Of a stretch of 23,782 nucleotides of DNA, positions 9,450 to 19,500 are shown in pieces. Source of the stretch: Fragilaria radians (lineage: Eukaryota; Bacillariophyta; Fragilariophyceae; Fragilariales; Fragilariaceae); the NCBI GenBank assembly GCA_900642245.1, contig CAAAJI010000279.1, forward strand, positions 6,283-30,064, written 5' to 3'. Under the pieces are notes generated by a model that saw only the letters and a list, made by a program, of their open reading frames with translations, did no database searches and had not been told where the DNA came from. The position numbers were made by a program, and so were the translations under genes. Numbering within the stretch: the stretch's first letter is position 1; each line of letters opens with the position of its first letter.

Positions 9450-10488
9450 CAAAGAATGTCGATGATTCTCCCATGGACTGCCTTGTGACAGGACTCTATA
9501 CACAACCACCAGAAAATTGTTTCAACTAATCATCACGCAAATATGGAGTTAAGAAGGGAATGTTCCTTGGACGGGCACGAGAGCTTTGTCCGTCATTGAT
9601 CGTTTTACCCTATGACTTTGAAGGATACGAAGAAGTATCGGAACAGGTTACTGATATTTTACACCTATACGCCAATTTTTATCATGGTATTGTGGAACAA
9701 GTGTCTTGTGATGAACGATACGATCGAAATTATGAAGAAGATTGCGGATAGTATACTTGAAGGCAGGCCCTCCGAATAAATAATTCAAGGTAAGGAATAA
9801 TTCTTATTCCTGCTCGGAATAATTTATTCCTCAATTCAAAAATTGAAGAATTATTCCTTTTGTTTGAGTAGATGGTGGAATAGTTATTCCGTAGAAGTCA
9901 AGGAATAGTCAGTAAAACTGACCTACAGTAGAAATACGTACAATACACTACATAGAATTTTGTGCATTCAGCACCCACCAGTAACAAGTGCGAGTGCCGG
10001 GGGGGACAATTTTCCATTGCTGAATCGACATGGTGTATGTATTGCCTATTAATTATTAATTTGAAAATGCAATTGTTTTTACACACCTATACGCACCTAT
10101 GGGATGCTGAATTGCTCCATTCCACTGATCTCATTGAATAAACAAATAAAAAAAATAAGGTTTTTGAGTCAGTAATCATGACTTATTCTTGAATTATTTA
10201 TTCCTGTCAGTTTCTAGTTGGGAATAATTCCTTTTGAGTTGTGTCTCTACAGGAATAAGTTATTCTGTGTCATGAGACTTGGGGAATAAATAAGGAATTG
10301 TTATTCCGGAGGGCCTGCTTGAAGGCATTGTTTCTACCACAGATTGCACTGCTACTATAGGTGTAGGTATCAATAAGTTCCTGGCCAAGGTCGCAACAAG
10401 TAACTTAAAGCCAAATGGATCTCACATTGGTGCAGACTTTCGAGAGTTGCTCATGTCATTGAAACTCCGAGATCTTCCTGGTATTTGA
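9450..10488 (+). pseudogene. Broken REV1-like Y-family DNA polymerase fragment inside the transposon
   Basis: The first readable part, 9530-9751, encodes SRKYGVKKGMFLGRARELCP, then LPYDFEGYEEVSEQV, and the Y-family catalytic motif SCDE at 9704-9715. A frame change follows. The second part starts at about 9726, is interrupted by a 554-bp insertion, and resumes at 10326. It encodes CTATIGVGINKFLAKVA and KPNGSH, ending at TGA 10486-10488 after LRDLPGI. These match the palm region of translesion polymerases. The GMFxGxAxxLCPxL...PYDF block is characteristic of REV1 rather than pol eta or kappa. A faint trace of the first catalytic block (MDC) may lie at about 9470. Thumb, finger and C-terminal regions are absent. 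The stop before 9530, the frame break and the insertion make it non-functional as a polymerase. No intact REV1 gene lies in this window. Confidence 0.82.
9756..10325. mobile_element. Nested hAT-like MITE, 554 bp, with perfect 8-bp TSD
   Basis: The element 9764-10317 begins CAGGCCCTCCG and ends CGGAGGGCCTG. It is flanked by CTTGAAGG on both sides (9756-9763 and 10318-10325). The CAGG start, short TIRs of about 17 bp with a one-base indel, and the 8-bp duplication are typical of hAT. Both subterminal zones are crowded with GGAATAA/TTATTCC motifs in both orientations. It has no coding capacity. Deleting it with one duplication copy restores an open frame in the polymerase fragment, so it arrived later. 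Confidence 0.93.
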
Positions 10489-10669
10489 CACCGCGCGGAA
10501 CGCAAATTGACATCCGATGGCTTGATTAGTCTGCAACATGTCCATTTTAAGAAATAAAAAATAGCATGCAATAAAATGCATATATCATAATTCAAATCCA
10601 TATTTTTCAGTAAAAGTTTAGCATACAGATCACCTTGATCGATCTCGCTGTTCCGGGATGGATTTATTT

Positions 10670-10770
10670 GTCCCCTATATGTGAAAATTCCGGGTTATAA
10701 GAAAAAATGTTAGGGTTAGGTCGTAGTGGAGTGTAAATAACCGATTTGGGGTGTGTAAATAACTTTTCCC
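10670..10770 (-). repeat. Right terminal inverted repeat (101 bp)
   Basis: This is the inverted partner of 9251-9351. It keeps both GTTATTTACAC motifs and the telomere-like GTTAGGGTTAGG at 10709-10720. The four differences are scattered base changes, so the two ends have diverged only slightly. Confidence 0.92.
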
Positions 10771-10778
10771 TATATTTA

Positions 10779-11249
10779 TTCATCTAAATGTAGAATATGG
10801 CACATAAGTAATCATTCTTTCTATACTCTCCACACATGCATTAAAGACATAGGCTTAAATGAATTTAATGATACTTTAAGGTTGCTTATAGATGAAGAAG
10901 ATCATTTAAAATATTTTCAGGACCGTCATATCAATCTGGTAGAAAGCACTATTTCAGATTCCTAAGTAACAACCAGGAATCTATCAAGATTCATGATTGA
11001 TGAATCTTAGTCGTGAATCTAAGATCCCAAAGTCTAAATGTTAAGTGTTGAATCTAACATGTAAGCTAAAGAGACAATGTGGTCAAGGAAACACATTGCA
11101 ATTGATTCACAACAGATCTAGGATAAGGTATCTTGTAGATCATAATTTACAATTTGTATAAACTCTTAGTTAGAGCATGTAGTGCATCACAAATTGGATA
11201 TACAATGCGGACAAAGTCACAAAGTATTTCCAGTTTACTAGTATTTCAC
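10779..11249. other. AT-rich spacer with a small hairpin
   Basis: No coding signal is recognisable. A 9-bp perfect stem (AAGATTCAT at 10986-10994 with ATGAATCTT at 11000-11008, 5-nt loop) lies within a cluster of GAATCT/AGATTC hexamers. Confidence 0.5.
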
Positions 11250-11455
11250 ACACGTACACGGATCCTCTTGATTGGTGGAAAGCAGCAGAAACACATTTTG
11301 AGGATGGCACGTGATTATTTGGCTGTTCAGGTGACTTCAGTAACATTTAAAAGTACCTGTTTGGAGAGTGGACAATTGATTACGAGTCCAGAAGAAGCTG
11401 CATATCTGAGGAAAGTATTGAAGCTTCAATGTTGTGTCACAATTGGATAAGATCG
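11250..11455 (+). pseudogene. hAT transposase C-terminal (dimerisation) domain remnant
   Basis: TDPLDWWKAAETHF is encoded from 11258. After a frame change comes RMARDYLAVQVTSVTFKST and then SGQLITSPEEAA, ending at a stop near 11450. This follows the conserved hAT C-terminal block (DPLxWWkxxxxxFPxLaxmARDYLAvqaTSvxsErxFSxxGxLIT). The missing bases, the changed Ser/Glu/Arg segment and the lack of any recognisable upstream catalytic region show decay. The upstream part of the transposase, if ever present, is no longer visible in 10779-11249. It could come from the autonomous family that mobilised the hAT-like MITEs in this window, but nothing here links them. Confidence 0.72.
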
Positions 11456-11667
11456 CATCTACACTACTAAAAAAGTTTCACATCCGATCTGGCCGGTGCT
11501 ACCTCTTAACCCTTGTGCGTTTTGTTAGTACAGTAATACTCGAGAAAGGGATGGAGTACTTTACGAGTTTAAAGAGCAAGAGCGAGCGACTAAAATCAAT
11601 AGGGATATAGCTAATTGGAACGGTGCTTTCATCTTTCAACCAATTACTAACTAGAATGCTGTCGAGA

Positions 11668-12621
11668 NNNNNNNNNNNNNNNNNNNNNNNNNNNNNNNNN
11701 NNNNNNNNNNNNNNNNNNNNNNNNNNNNNNNNNNNNNNNNNNNNNNNNNNNNNNNNNNNNNNNNNNNNNNNNNNNNNNNNNNNNNNNNNNNNNNNNNNNN
11801 NNNNNNNNNNNNNNNNNNNNNNNNNNNNNNNNNNNNNNNNNNNNNNNNNNNNNNNNNNNNNNNNNNNNNNNNNNNNNNNNNNNNNNNNNNNNNNNNNNNN
11901 NNNNNNNNNNNNNNNNNNNNNNNNNNNNNNNNNNNNNNNNNNNNNNNNNNNNNNNNNNNNNNNNNNNNNNNNNNNNNNNNNNNNNNNNNNNNNNNNNNNN
12001 NNNNNNNNNNNNNNNNNNNNNNNNNNNNNNNNNNNNNNNNNNNNNNNNNNNNNNNNNNNNNNNNNNNNNNNNNNNNNNNNNNNNNNNNNNNNNNNNNNNN
12101 NNNNNNNNNNNNNNNNNNNNNNNNNNNNNNNNNNNNNNNNNNNNNNNNNNNNNNNNNNNNNNNNNNNNNNNNNNNNNNNNNNNNNNNNNNNNNNNNNNNN
12201 NNNNNNNNNNNNNNNNNNNNNNNNNNNNNNNNNNNNNNNNNNNNNNNNNNNNNNNNNNNNNNNNNNNNNNNNNNNNNNNNNNNNNNNNNNNNNNNNNNNN
12301 NNNNNNNNNNNNNNNNNNNNNNNNNNNNNNNNNNNNNNNNNNNNNNNNNNNNNNNNNNNNNNNNNNNNNNNNNNNNNNNNNNNNNNNNNNNNNNNNNNNN
12401 NNNNNNNNNNNNNNNNNNNNNNNNNNNNNNNNNNNNNNNNNNNNNNNNNNNNNNNNNNNNNNNNNNNNNNNNNNNNNNNNNNNNNNNNNNNNNNNNNNNN
12501 NNNNNNNNNNNNNNNNNNNNNNNNNNNNNNNNNNNNNNNNNNNNNNNNNNNNNNNNNNNNNNNNNNNNNNNNNNNNNNNNNNNNNNNNNNNNNNNNNNNN
12601 NNNNNNNNNNNNNNNNNNNNN
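11668..12621. other. Assembly gap (954 N)
   Basis: Sequence is unknown. Open frames crossing it are artefacts. Spacing across the gap should be treated as an estimate. Confidence 1.
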
Positions 12622-12653
12622 CTGTTGGTTCAGTTTTAGTTCGTATCCTGGTG

Positions 12654-12686
12654 GTTCGGTTCGTTTCCGGTGTTATCGAACCGAAC
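12654..12686. repeat. 10-bp-stem inverted repeat beside the gap
   Basis: GTTCGGTTCG at 12654-12663 is perfectly complementary to CGAACCGAAC at 12677-12686, with a 13-nt loop. It lies 32 bp after the gap and 132 bp before the LRR start. It may be part of a repeat that caused the gap, or a dyad in the LRR promoter. Confidence 0.6.
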
Positions 12687-12817
12687 ACTTGACTGGAGTA
12701 AAGAAGGGTAGGATGTAAAACTTTTGTTATAATACAGGCGTTCCGTATTCTTGAACACATATTTTAATTCTGATTTTTCAACTTTGACTGCAATTTACAA
12801 GAATCTTGTTTCGTGTG

Positions 12818-13843
12818 ATGTTGATCCTAAGTGAGATGTTATTCTTCTTATCATTGGCTGCATTCCTTATGGAGTGCAATGCCGTCGGATTTGAAGACAA
12901 CCATCGAAATCTGCAAGGCAACGATTGTCCATTAAATCCTTCTGAAGCTGACAAAAAAATCGCGTGCACATTTATTGGCCAGACAGATCTACAAACTTGT
13001 TTGACTAAAAGAAAGGCACGTGCTCCGGGCGGAGAAACAATTCCAACACAGATCTCTATATTAACACAACTTACTGAATTTACAGTGAACTCCATTAAAG
13101 GGGGAGGCATACCAATGAATATTGGATGTCTGACGAGACTGGAATTTTTGCATTTTTTTGCGAATAAATTCAACAGTACAATTCCATCGTCCATAGGAGC
13201 ACTGACCAGATTATCTCATTTATCTATGCATCACAATAAATTGAATGGATCACTCCCGTCATCCATAGGATCATTGACCAGACTATCAACTTTGTATTTG
13301 GCTGACAATCACCTCACAGGAACCATCCCATCGTCCATTGGATTATTGACCAGATTAAATTTTGTGCGTTTCACTCAAAATAAACTGAGAGGAACAATCC
13401 CATCGTCTTTAGGATCATTAACCAGATTAACTTCTTTGCAATTGGGCGACAATAAACATTTGAGTGGAACAATCCCATTGTCCATATGGTCTTTTACCAG
13501 ATTAACTTATTTGAATTTGCATAACAATGAATTGAGTGGAACAATACCATCGTCAATTGGATTTCTGACCAAATTGAATTATCTTAATTTGGAAAAAAAT
13601 CAATTAAACGGCACAATCCCGTCATCCATAGGATCATTGACCAGATTAACTTATTTGAATTTGAATAACAATACATTGAGTGGGATACTCCCGTCTTCAA
13701 TTGGATTACTCACTAAATTGCGTTATTTTAAGTTGAGTTCGAACGAGCTTTCCGGAACTGTTCCCGTATCATTGTGTCCAATAGCTACAATATTTATTGA
13801 TTGTGGTGAAATATCCAAATGCGATTGTTGTAATTGTGCATAA
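12818..13843 (+). CDS. Secreted leucine-rich repeat protein with ten GTIPSSIG-type repeats (341 aa)
   Basis: The first in-frame ATG is at 12818; a second at 12836 is a plausible alternative start. Either gives a hydrophobic signal peptide (MLFFLSLAAFLMECNA). A short Cys-containing N-terminal region follows, then ten LRRs of 24 residues (one of 25, at DNKHLSGT) with consensus LTRLxxLxLxxNxLxGTIPSSIGxx. The protein closes with a Cys cap (LCP...DC...CDCCNCA) like that of the LRR gene at the left edge. No transmembrane helix or kinase follows, so it is likely secreted or wall-bound. Lack of the W-G-x-x-C N-cap sets it apart from the first LRR gene. The repeats are alike at DNA level: 29 bp at 13254-13282 recur exactly at 13617-13645. 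Function is unknown beyond extracellular binding. Confidence 0.9.
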   Translation: MLILSEMLFFLSLAAFLMECNAVGFEDNHRNLQGNDCPLNPSEADKKIACTFIGQTDLQTCLTKRKARAPGGETIPTQISILTQLTEFTVNSIKGGGIPMNIGCLTRLEFLHFFANKFNSTIPSSIGALTRLSHLSMHHNKLNGSLPSSIGSLTRLSTLYLADNHLTGTIPSSIGLLTRLNFVRFTQNKLRGTIPSSLGSLTRLTSLQLGDNKHLSGTIPLSIWSFTRLTYLNLHNNELSGTIPSSIGFLTKLNYLNLEKNQLNGTIPSSIGSLTRLTYLNLNNNTLSGILPSSIGLLTKLRYFKLSSNELSGTVPVSLCPIATIFIDCGEISKCDCCNCA

Positions 13844-14099
13844 GGTATTATGAATTTCGAATCGATTCAATGAGTATGTAGTCTAGTAAATTCACAACGT
13901 AAAATTATATCCTTTTATGCATTTCCATATCATTTTTTATGCTTAGAATTGGTACGATTAAGGGTTTTGGTTGCAGTTGTTGCATTATGTATACTACAAA
14001 AAAATCTTGCATCATTGATTAGTCACAATGTGTTCTTTAGATTCCTGTGACAAAACATTTCAATCGCATCAACAGTTAAGTTCTTAAATGTTTGATTTT
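13844..14099. other. Downstream flank of the LRR gene
   Basis: AT-rich sequence with the presumed 3' UTR. No feature was recognised before copia-like similarity begins at roughly 14100. Confidence 0.5.
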
Positions 14100-16187
14100 A
14101 TTGGAAACAAGAATTTGGAGCTGAAACATGCTTCTATTTATGAAACTACATCTTGCCGCCCAATCTATACCGCATTTTGAAAAAACTAGTTCTAATAGAG
14201 GTGAAGATGCAGGTAATGATATCCATTCCCTAGCTGCAATGGCAACATTAGGAAACAAATATGCTGTTTGGAAGAATTTGCGCCATGTTCAGAGTCTCGG
14301 GAATTGAAGATGAAAATCAAAATGTGTTTTAGGCAGAATGCAAATCTTCAGCCTCCTTTTGTGGAAACATGATTATCAGCAAGGAAAAAATGATCACTAT
14401 AGCACCGAACGGCCAAAAAGCATTTCAAGGGATTCTGGGGCAATCAAAGCGTGTTTGGGAAGCTATATGCTTTCACAGCTAAAAGAAATGCCCATTTATT
14501 GGATATCCTCAAAATCACGTTGATGATGAATGCAGGATGTTTAATATAAAGACCAAGAATATCCCTCAATCAAGAGATATGGTTTGGCTCATGAGTTATG
14601 GAATTTGAATTCAATTAACAAGTAACATCAAAAATCTTGGTAATGAAAAATTGCAAGACACATTCGGAACACGGAAGTCTTGAACAAACTTCTGGCTTAA
14701 TACAGATCCATCAAGATTTATAAAAATGGAAGATTTGGGAAAGGGACTAATTTTTGACAGAGCTTTTGCCTTGAATATGATTGATTTTGTCAATTTCCCA
14801 GAAATTTTGCAGAGACATTTAGTCTTCTTAGAATATAAGTGCCCGTATTTTTCGAAGGATCAGGCATCGTTTGGGATTGAAATGATGACTACCTTGTTGC
14901 TGTTAGTGGCAAAGGAATCAAAGATATTACCAATTGCTGCAAACGCTATGAATTTGGAATAAAGATCAAGAATGATCTGATCAGTTGTTTAAGCTGCAAA
15001 ATCCAAATAAAAAACATAGACTACATATTTGATGCAGATGCAATCACATTTGATCAATAGTTTAGGAGAATACCAGGAATTGAAGTAATGAATCTGTGCA
15101 ATTTTGGAACCCTGAGACCACTATTCAGCTTTGCAAGGTTCCGAAATAACGGTATGCTTGACTCAACAATGCAATCAAAAATACAGATCACGAGTTATGA
15201 TACTCTTTTATTTAGTCAAGGACCTATTTGAGACCGGGCTTGGCTAATGCTGCAAGATGAATGGATGGCAAGAGCCTTGCGGTATATAAGGAAATGTAAA
15301 GAGCAATTTACATTGTTTTGGAATAAAAATTGAATTCTTTAAAACTGCACCTAATACATGAAAGTGAATAACAGTATATTTTGCTAGCAATCGGACAGGA
15401 GATCCTGAATCAGGAATCAGTGAAATGGGTTTTGTTATCCATTCTTGGTGTCCTCATATGCTGCTCACCAAAGGCTCAAAAGTATGTGTTAATATCAGAG
15501 GTTTTAAAAGAAATTTGTTACATCTACCACCTGTTACAGGCCATATGTGACAAAAAAGACACTTGATGAGCTTGGAAGTATCAAAAACGCACTTGACCTT
15601 GGCAAAACTTGCGCTATAGACTGGAGTTGAAAAACTCCAATTGATTGGAAAGATAAAGAGTAAAAACACACAAAAACAAGTTGATTGATAGACTTAAATG
15701 TCGCTGGATTGTGACTTAAATGTAAAGGGATAAATTACATTTCTATGACTAAACATCTTGAAATATTCATTCCAACAGTCAGAATTCATCAAATATGTCC
15801 TCAAATTTAATCTTTGGCTTACACACAGCAATCACCAACGTCGTTTTACCCGTATACTCTGCAACTACCTTGTCTTGAATATTTCACCCGGGTTAATACG
15901 AAAAGACCGCTTTCATGTGATGTAACCATCAAATATGAAAAGTACCATCTGACACGCATCGTGAAAAGGGATAATGTGGGAACAATCTTCATGATAAAGA
16001 ATTTGAAATCAGGAGTTTGTTGAGGATATGTTGACACTATATATCACTTCATTTGTGAGTACATCATTGATAACTTCATAAAAGTTGTCTTTGTCATGAC
16101 GTGCGATAACAATTCAGTACTTACAAGAAACTTAAATAATTTCTTGGGCAAACTCAAGTCAGACCCAAACAAGTGGATATTGTAGAT
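14100..16187 (+). pseudogene. Decayed Ty1/copia polyprotein remnant: integrase to RNase H
   Basis: Many frame changes and stops interrupt it, but ordered copia landmarks can be read. At about 14230-14262, SLAAMATLGNK resembles the end of the integrase core. AMFRVSGIEDENQNVF follows at 14282-14329, with TAG where the family has Trp. The integrase C-terminal block FIGYPQNHVDDECRMFN then TRDVVWL-like QSRDMVWL occupies about 14495-14608. The distal RT piece DDYLVAVSGKGIKDIT is at 14884-14931. RNase H appears as GVLICCSPKAQKYVLISEVL at about 15438-15510 and, after an unexplained gap of some 370 bp, as KRDNVGTIFMIKNL, YVDTIYHFICEYIIDNFIKV and FVMTCDNN up to the stop at about 16187. The RT core is largely lost. 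The element is dead. Flanking LTRs were not found. Confidence 0.8.
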
Positions 16188-16544
16188 AAACAAGGTATTG
16201 GATTGGATCATCATTAAAGTGTAAGTTGTGAGAACAGTGAAATTTAAGTTTACCAATAGATGCAATGATTTTTTAGTTATTACAAATTAGTGTGAAGTGG
16301 CTCTTTAGAAAACTGATGCTGTGGGTAAGCTGTGGGGAAAACAGGCACAACGGACAAACTTAATCTATTTTTGATGGTATCCAAAACTATCCAAATCCCT
16401 GCCGTGATGCATAGAATGGACTCATGCAGGCTCTCAAATGAGGGTCAGTTAGTCATGTTTTGCTTTTCAGTCTTCTCTGGTTATGGTCCACACTTCCGGC
16501 CTGCACATGAGTAACCAATTTGTCACTTGATCTCTTGGCATCTT
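16188..16544. other. Junction between two convergent copia remnants
   Basis: The plus-strand RNase H ends at 16187 and the minus-strand remnant becomes unreadable at about 16545. No frame here gives convincing RT similarity, and no LTR ends or target duplications are visible. It may hold decayed LTR sequence. Confidence 0.45.
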
Positions 16545-19500
16545 ACAATGTTTGATGATTGTGCACTTCATTGTCCATTTTACAGATTTGCAAGCAGGTG
16601 CCTTAGGTTGTAAATTATTTGCCTACAATTGTCATCTATTAACTTGGATGCAATACCTTGTGTTTCTGTCAATTGAACTATCTTTATCTCTCAACACGGC
16701 CAACCATGTTTTCCAAACAAAAACTAATTTTTGACTCATGGTCTCCCTTCACCTCTAATCCTTTATCCGTTATTCAGTAGTCGACATTGGTCTGCTTTAT
16801 CAATTGCGAATTTCTTTCTCCTATGATTTATTATTTCATGAAATAAACAATGTCGGTTACCCCCTGAATCCACTTGTGAGAATAAATGTTCTGCCAAAAG
16901 GTTGTATGATATGTCTTTTTCTTCACCATTTGGGAAATGAACTATATATACTCGTGCATCAAGTTGTGGATTCTTATGCGTCCTTCCGATGTTATTTCCA
17001 TCGGCATTATGTTTTCTACCCATCACTTTGACAACTTCATTTTGTTCTCCATGAGGTAGATATGTTTCTGCATTCTCGAATAAATCCGGTCCATGAAGAT
17101 TGTCATTATCATTGTTCTCAGTATCATTAACTGGTCCATTTTTAAATTTGAGTATGTGTGGGCGTCCCCTGTCACCTTCGATTTCATTAATTGCATTATA
17201 TTCCTCTTGGTTATCTATGTCAAAGACCTGTATCTGGTCTGGATCAAAATCACCGTATTTGGTGCTGATGGATTAATCAAATCCAATTAGTTGCTGAATT
17301 TCAATTTCACTTTTTTTCCTCATGAGGAAGTAGTGGTCGTACAGTTGATCTTGCAAATTATTTTGCCATTCTCCTTTTATATCCAATATGTTAGTGAGGA
17401 TCCCACTTTGTGTGCTATCCAAAGCCATTGCCCTAATTTATAGGGTTGTCCTTATTGGTTGTTTGTGGTAGTTAATCCATTGATAGAAGTCAAAATCCAT
17501 GAATTTTGACACATCAGGTGTCTCTGCTGCAATAGTTTCAATTGGAACATGTTCTGATACAGCAGATCTTACCAGTAGTTGTTGTAGTCTCAAGACATGC
17601 TGTACTCAAAAATCCCCCAAAGCATCAGGGCATAAATTAAATTTCATAATGCGTGCAATGTGTTTTCGAAACTCTCGGATCTCATCCTCACACCTATTTT
17701 GCCAACTACTACGTGGCTCTGTTAATTGCTGCTGAATAAGATATTGCTTGATAAAACGTCCCAAGTTTCCCAGGGTCTCTTCTTTGGCATATCACTAACC
17801 AATCGTTGTGGCATTACATATGTGCGGCAGACTGAATCAAATGCGTCATATGCTCCAGCCTTAGTCTTCATTGGTTGTCCAGCTACAAAACCCAATGTAG
17901 CAAATAGTTGTACGCAGGTGTTCCAAAGTGCGGACGCTTTCTACTTAAACATAGTATCAGTGTCCATATTTGCTCAAATATACTTGCAGTCAAGTTGTTT
18001 CATTCAAGTTCAAAACCATCTATCTAATGGACCCTGTAAATACCAAAGACCACATTGGGTTGTTTGTTTCAAAGTCCTTTCAGCAAAATTAGTGCATGTA
18101 TCCCATCTTCTTGCTAATATTTGTCCGATGAAAGCTACAACTGGTTGCAGCCATAAACCTATCAAATGTAAGGTTAAAGGTAAAACATGCTGGATCAATT
18201 AATTCATCCGTGAGTATTGTTGACTTATTCACCTTTGTTATTGAAGTGTAAATGTTTTGGACCTGGATATCAAAAGTAGGTTTTTTGCTGCTTTCTCTGC
18301 TTTGCTGAAATGATCTGAATATGGTTGCCATTCTGCATCTGAAGTAAATGTGATCCACCAACATTGATTGATTTCTTTGTCTGATGGTAATCAATTTAAA
18401 AAGTATGAAATGCATCCATATGAGTGGAAAGGAATAAAGACATTGGAATCAGTATACCATGTAATGATCTCCCATCACTATGCTGCTTGGGAATGACATC
18501 AACTGTTATACCAAAATCTCATCGCTGTCCTGGTGGTATGATGGATGTCTTAATAGTATCTCCAAAGTACAGGCTTTGCAGAAAATGACGCGATTATTGT
18601 TTCAATTTCAAGGTCAACTGTAATGCATGTTCCAACAGGTACATTCTTAATTGCCTCATATGAGTTTGGAATCAAGATAGTTCCACTACCTTGCCTGTTG
18701 CTTCAAATAAGATGAATCTTGAACATGCACATTAGTTCATGCACGTAGATTATATTTACGTTGTTTTTGTATTTGTGAATTTAAATGGGCAGTACGTCTT
18801 ATGGATGAAATAGTTGTTCCTATCCAGGCCTTTTTATTATTCCATCCAGCAGCACCAAATTTACTTGATGCCCCTCTTTCATCACATTAATTTTTTGAAT
18901 CTTCCTTCTGTAATTGTTCATCCTCAACACCAAGAATCTCAACTCAGCTGAAATTTTGATAAGTGTTGTCAAAAAACTTTCTTGATGTATGAATATTTCC
19001 ATTTTCAATTTCCATTTGATCATGGCCCTTGTACCAGTGATGGTAAAAACGGTATGTCAGAAATTTTCAAACGTTTGCACAATGTTTAAACGTTTTTTCC
19101 GTTCATTTTTTCGTTTTATAGTAAAAACAAAGGTGTGACTCATTAAACAGCCCGCAATAAGTAGTCTTGCGAGTAAAAACTATCAATTCTTGGTTTATTT
19201 AACCATTATTCACCAAAACAATTGACTAAGTGGGACTTTCCAGTTCCATAAGCCTAGTATTCGCGACTCCTGTGGGATTTTTTTATCATTAAAGCTCGAC
19301 GATCGGCAGGAGGAATAAATGGGGGGGGGGGGGGGGCTGCGGGTAATTAAGGGGGGTGGCCGTCTATACTTAATAATAAATGAAGACAAAAAAAGTTGAA
19401 CAAAAAAACGACGTTTAAACGTTGTAAAAACGTTTTTTCATTCTTTTGTTTAAACAAGATTGCCAACACTACTTGTACAGCATTGCATGGAACTTTTGAG

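Larger units (their letters stand above)
9243..10778. mobile_element. Non-autonomous DNA transposon with 101-bp TIRs and 8-bp TSD, carrying a REV1-like fragment
   Basis: The element proper is 9251-10770 (1,520 bp). Its termini, GGGAAAAGTTATTTACACAC at left and the reverse complement at right, are inverted repeats of 101 bp (9251-9351 and 10670-10770) that differ at only 4 positions. TATATTTA flanks it on both sides (9243-9250 and 10771-10778), a perfect 8-bp target duplication. Weaker inverted similarity continues inward to about 9385 and 10630. No transposase is present; the internal coding matter resembles Y-family polymerase. Without the nested element it would be about 958 bp. An 8-bp duplication fits hAT, P, Merlin or Novosib types; the superfamily is left open. 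Confidence 0.9.

Noticed and set aside
9530..10488. Functional REV1 polymerase gene
   Set aside because: It covers only part of the palm, has a stop and a frame break, and is interrupted by a 554-bp insertion.
11623..12760. Long open frames across the N run on both strands
   Set aside because: They are artefacts of unknown bases being read as X.
12778..13194. Minus-strand open frame opposite the second LRR gene
   Set aside because: It is antisense to the LRR repeats, shows no domain of its own, and is open only because of the repeat composition.
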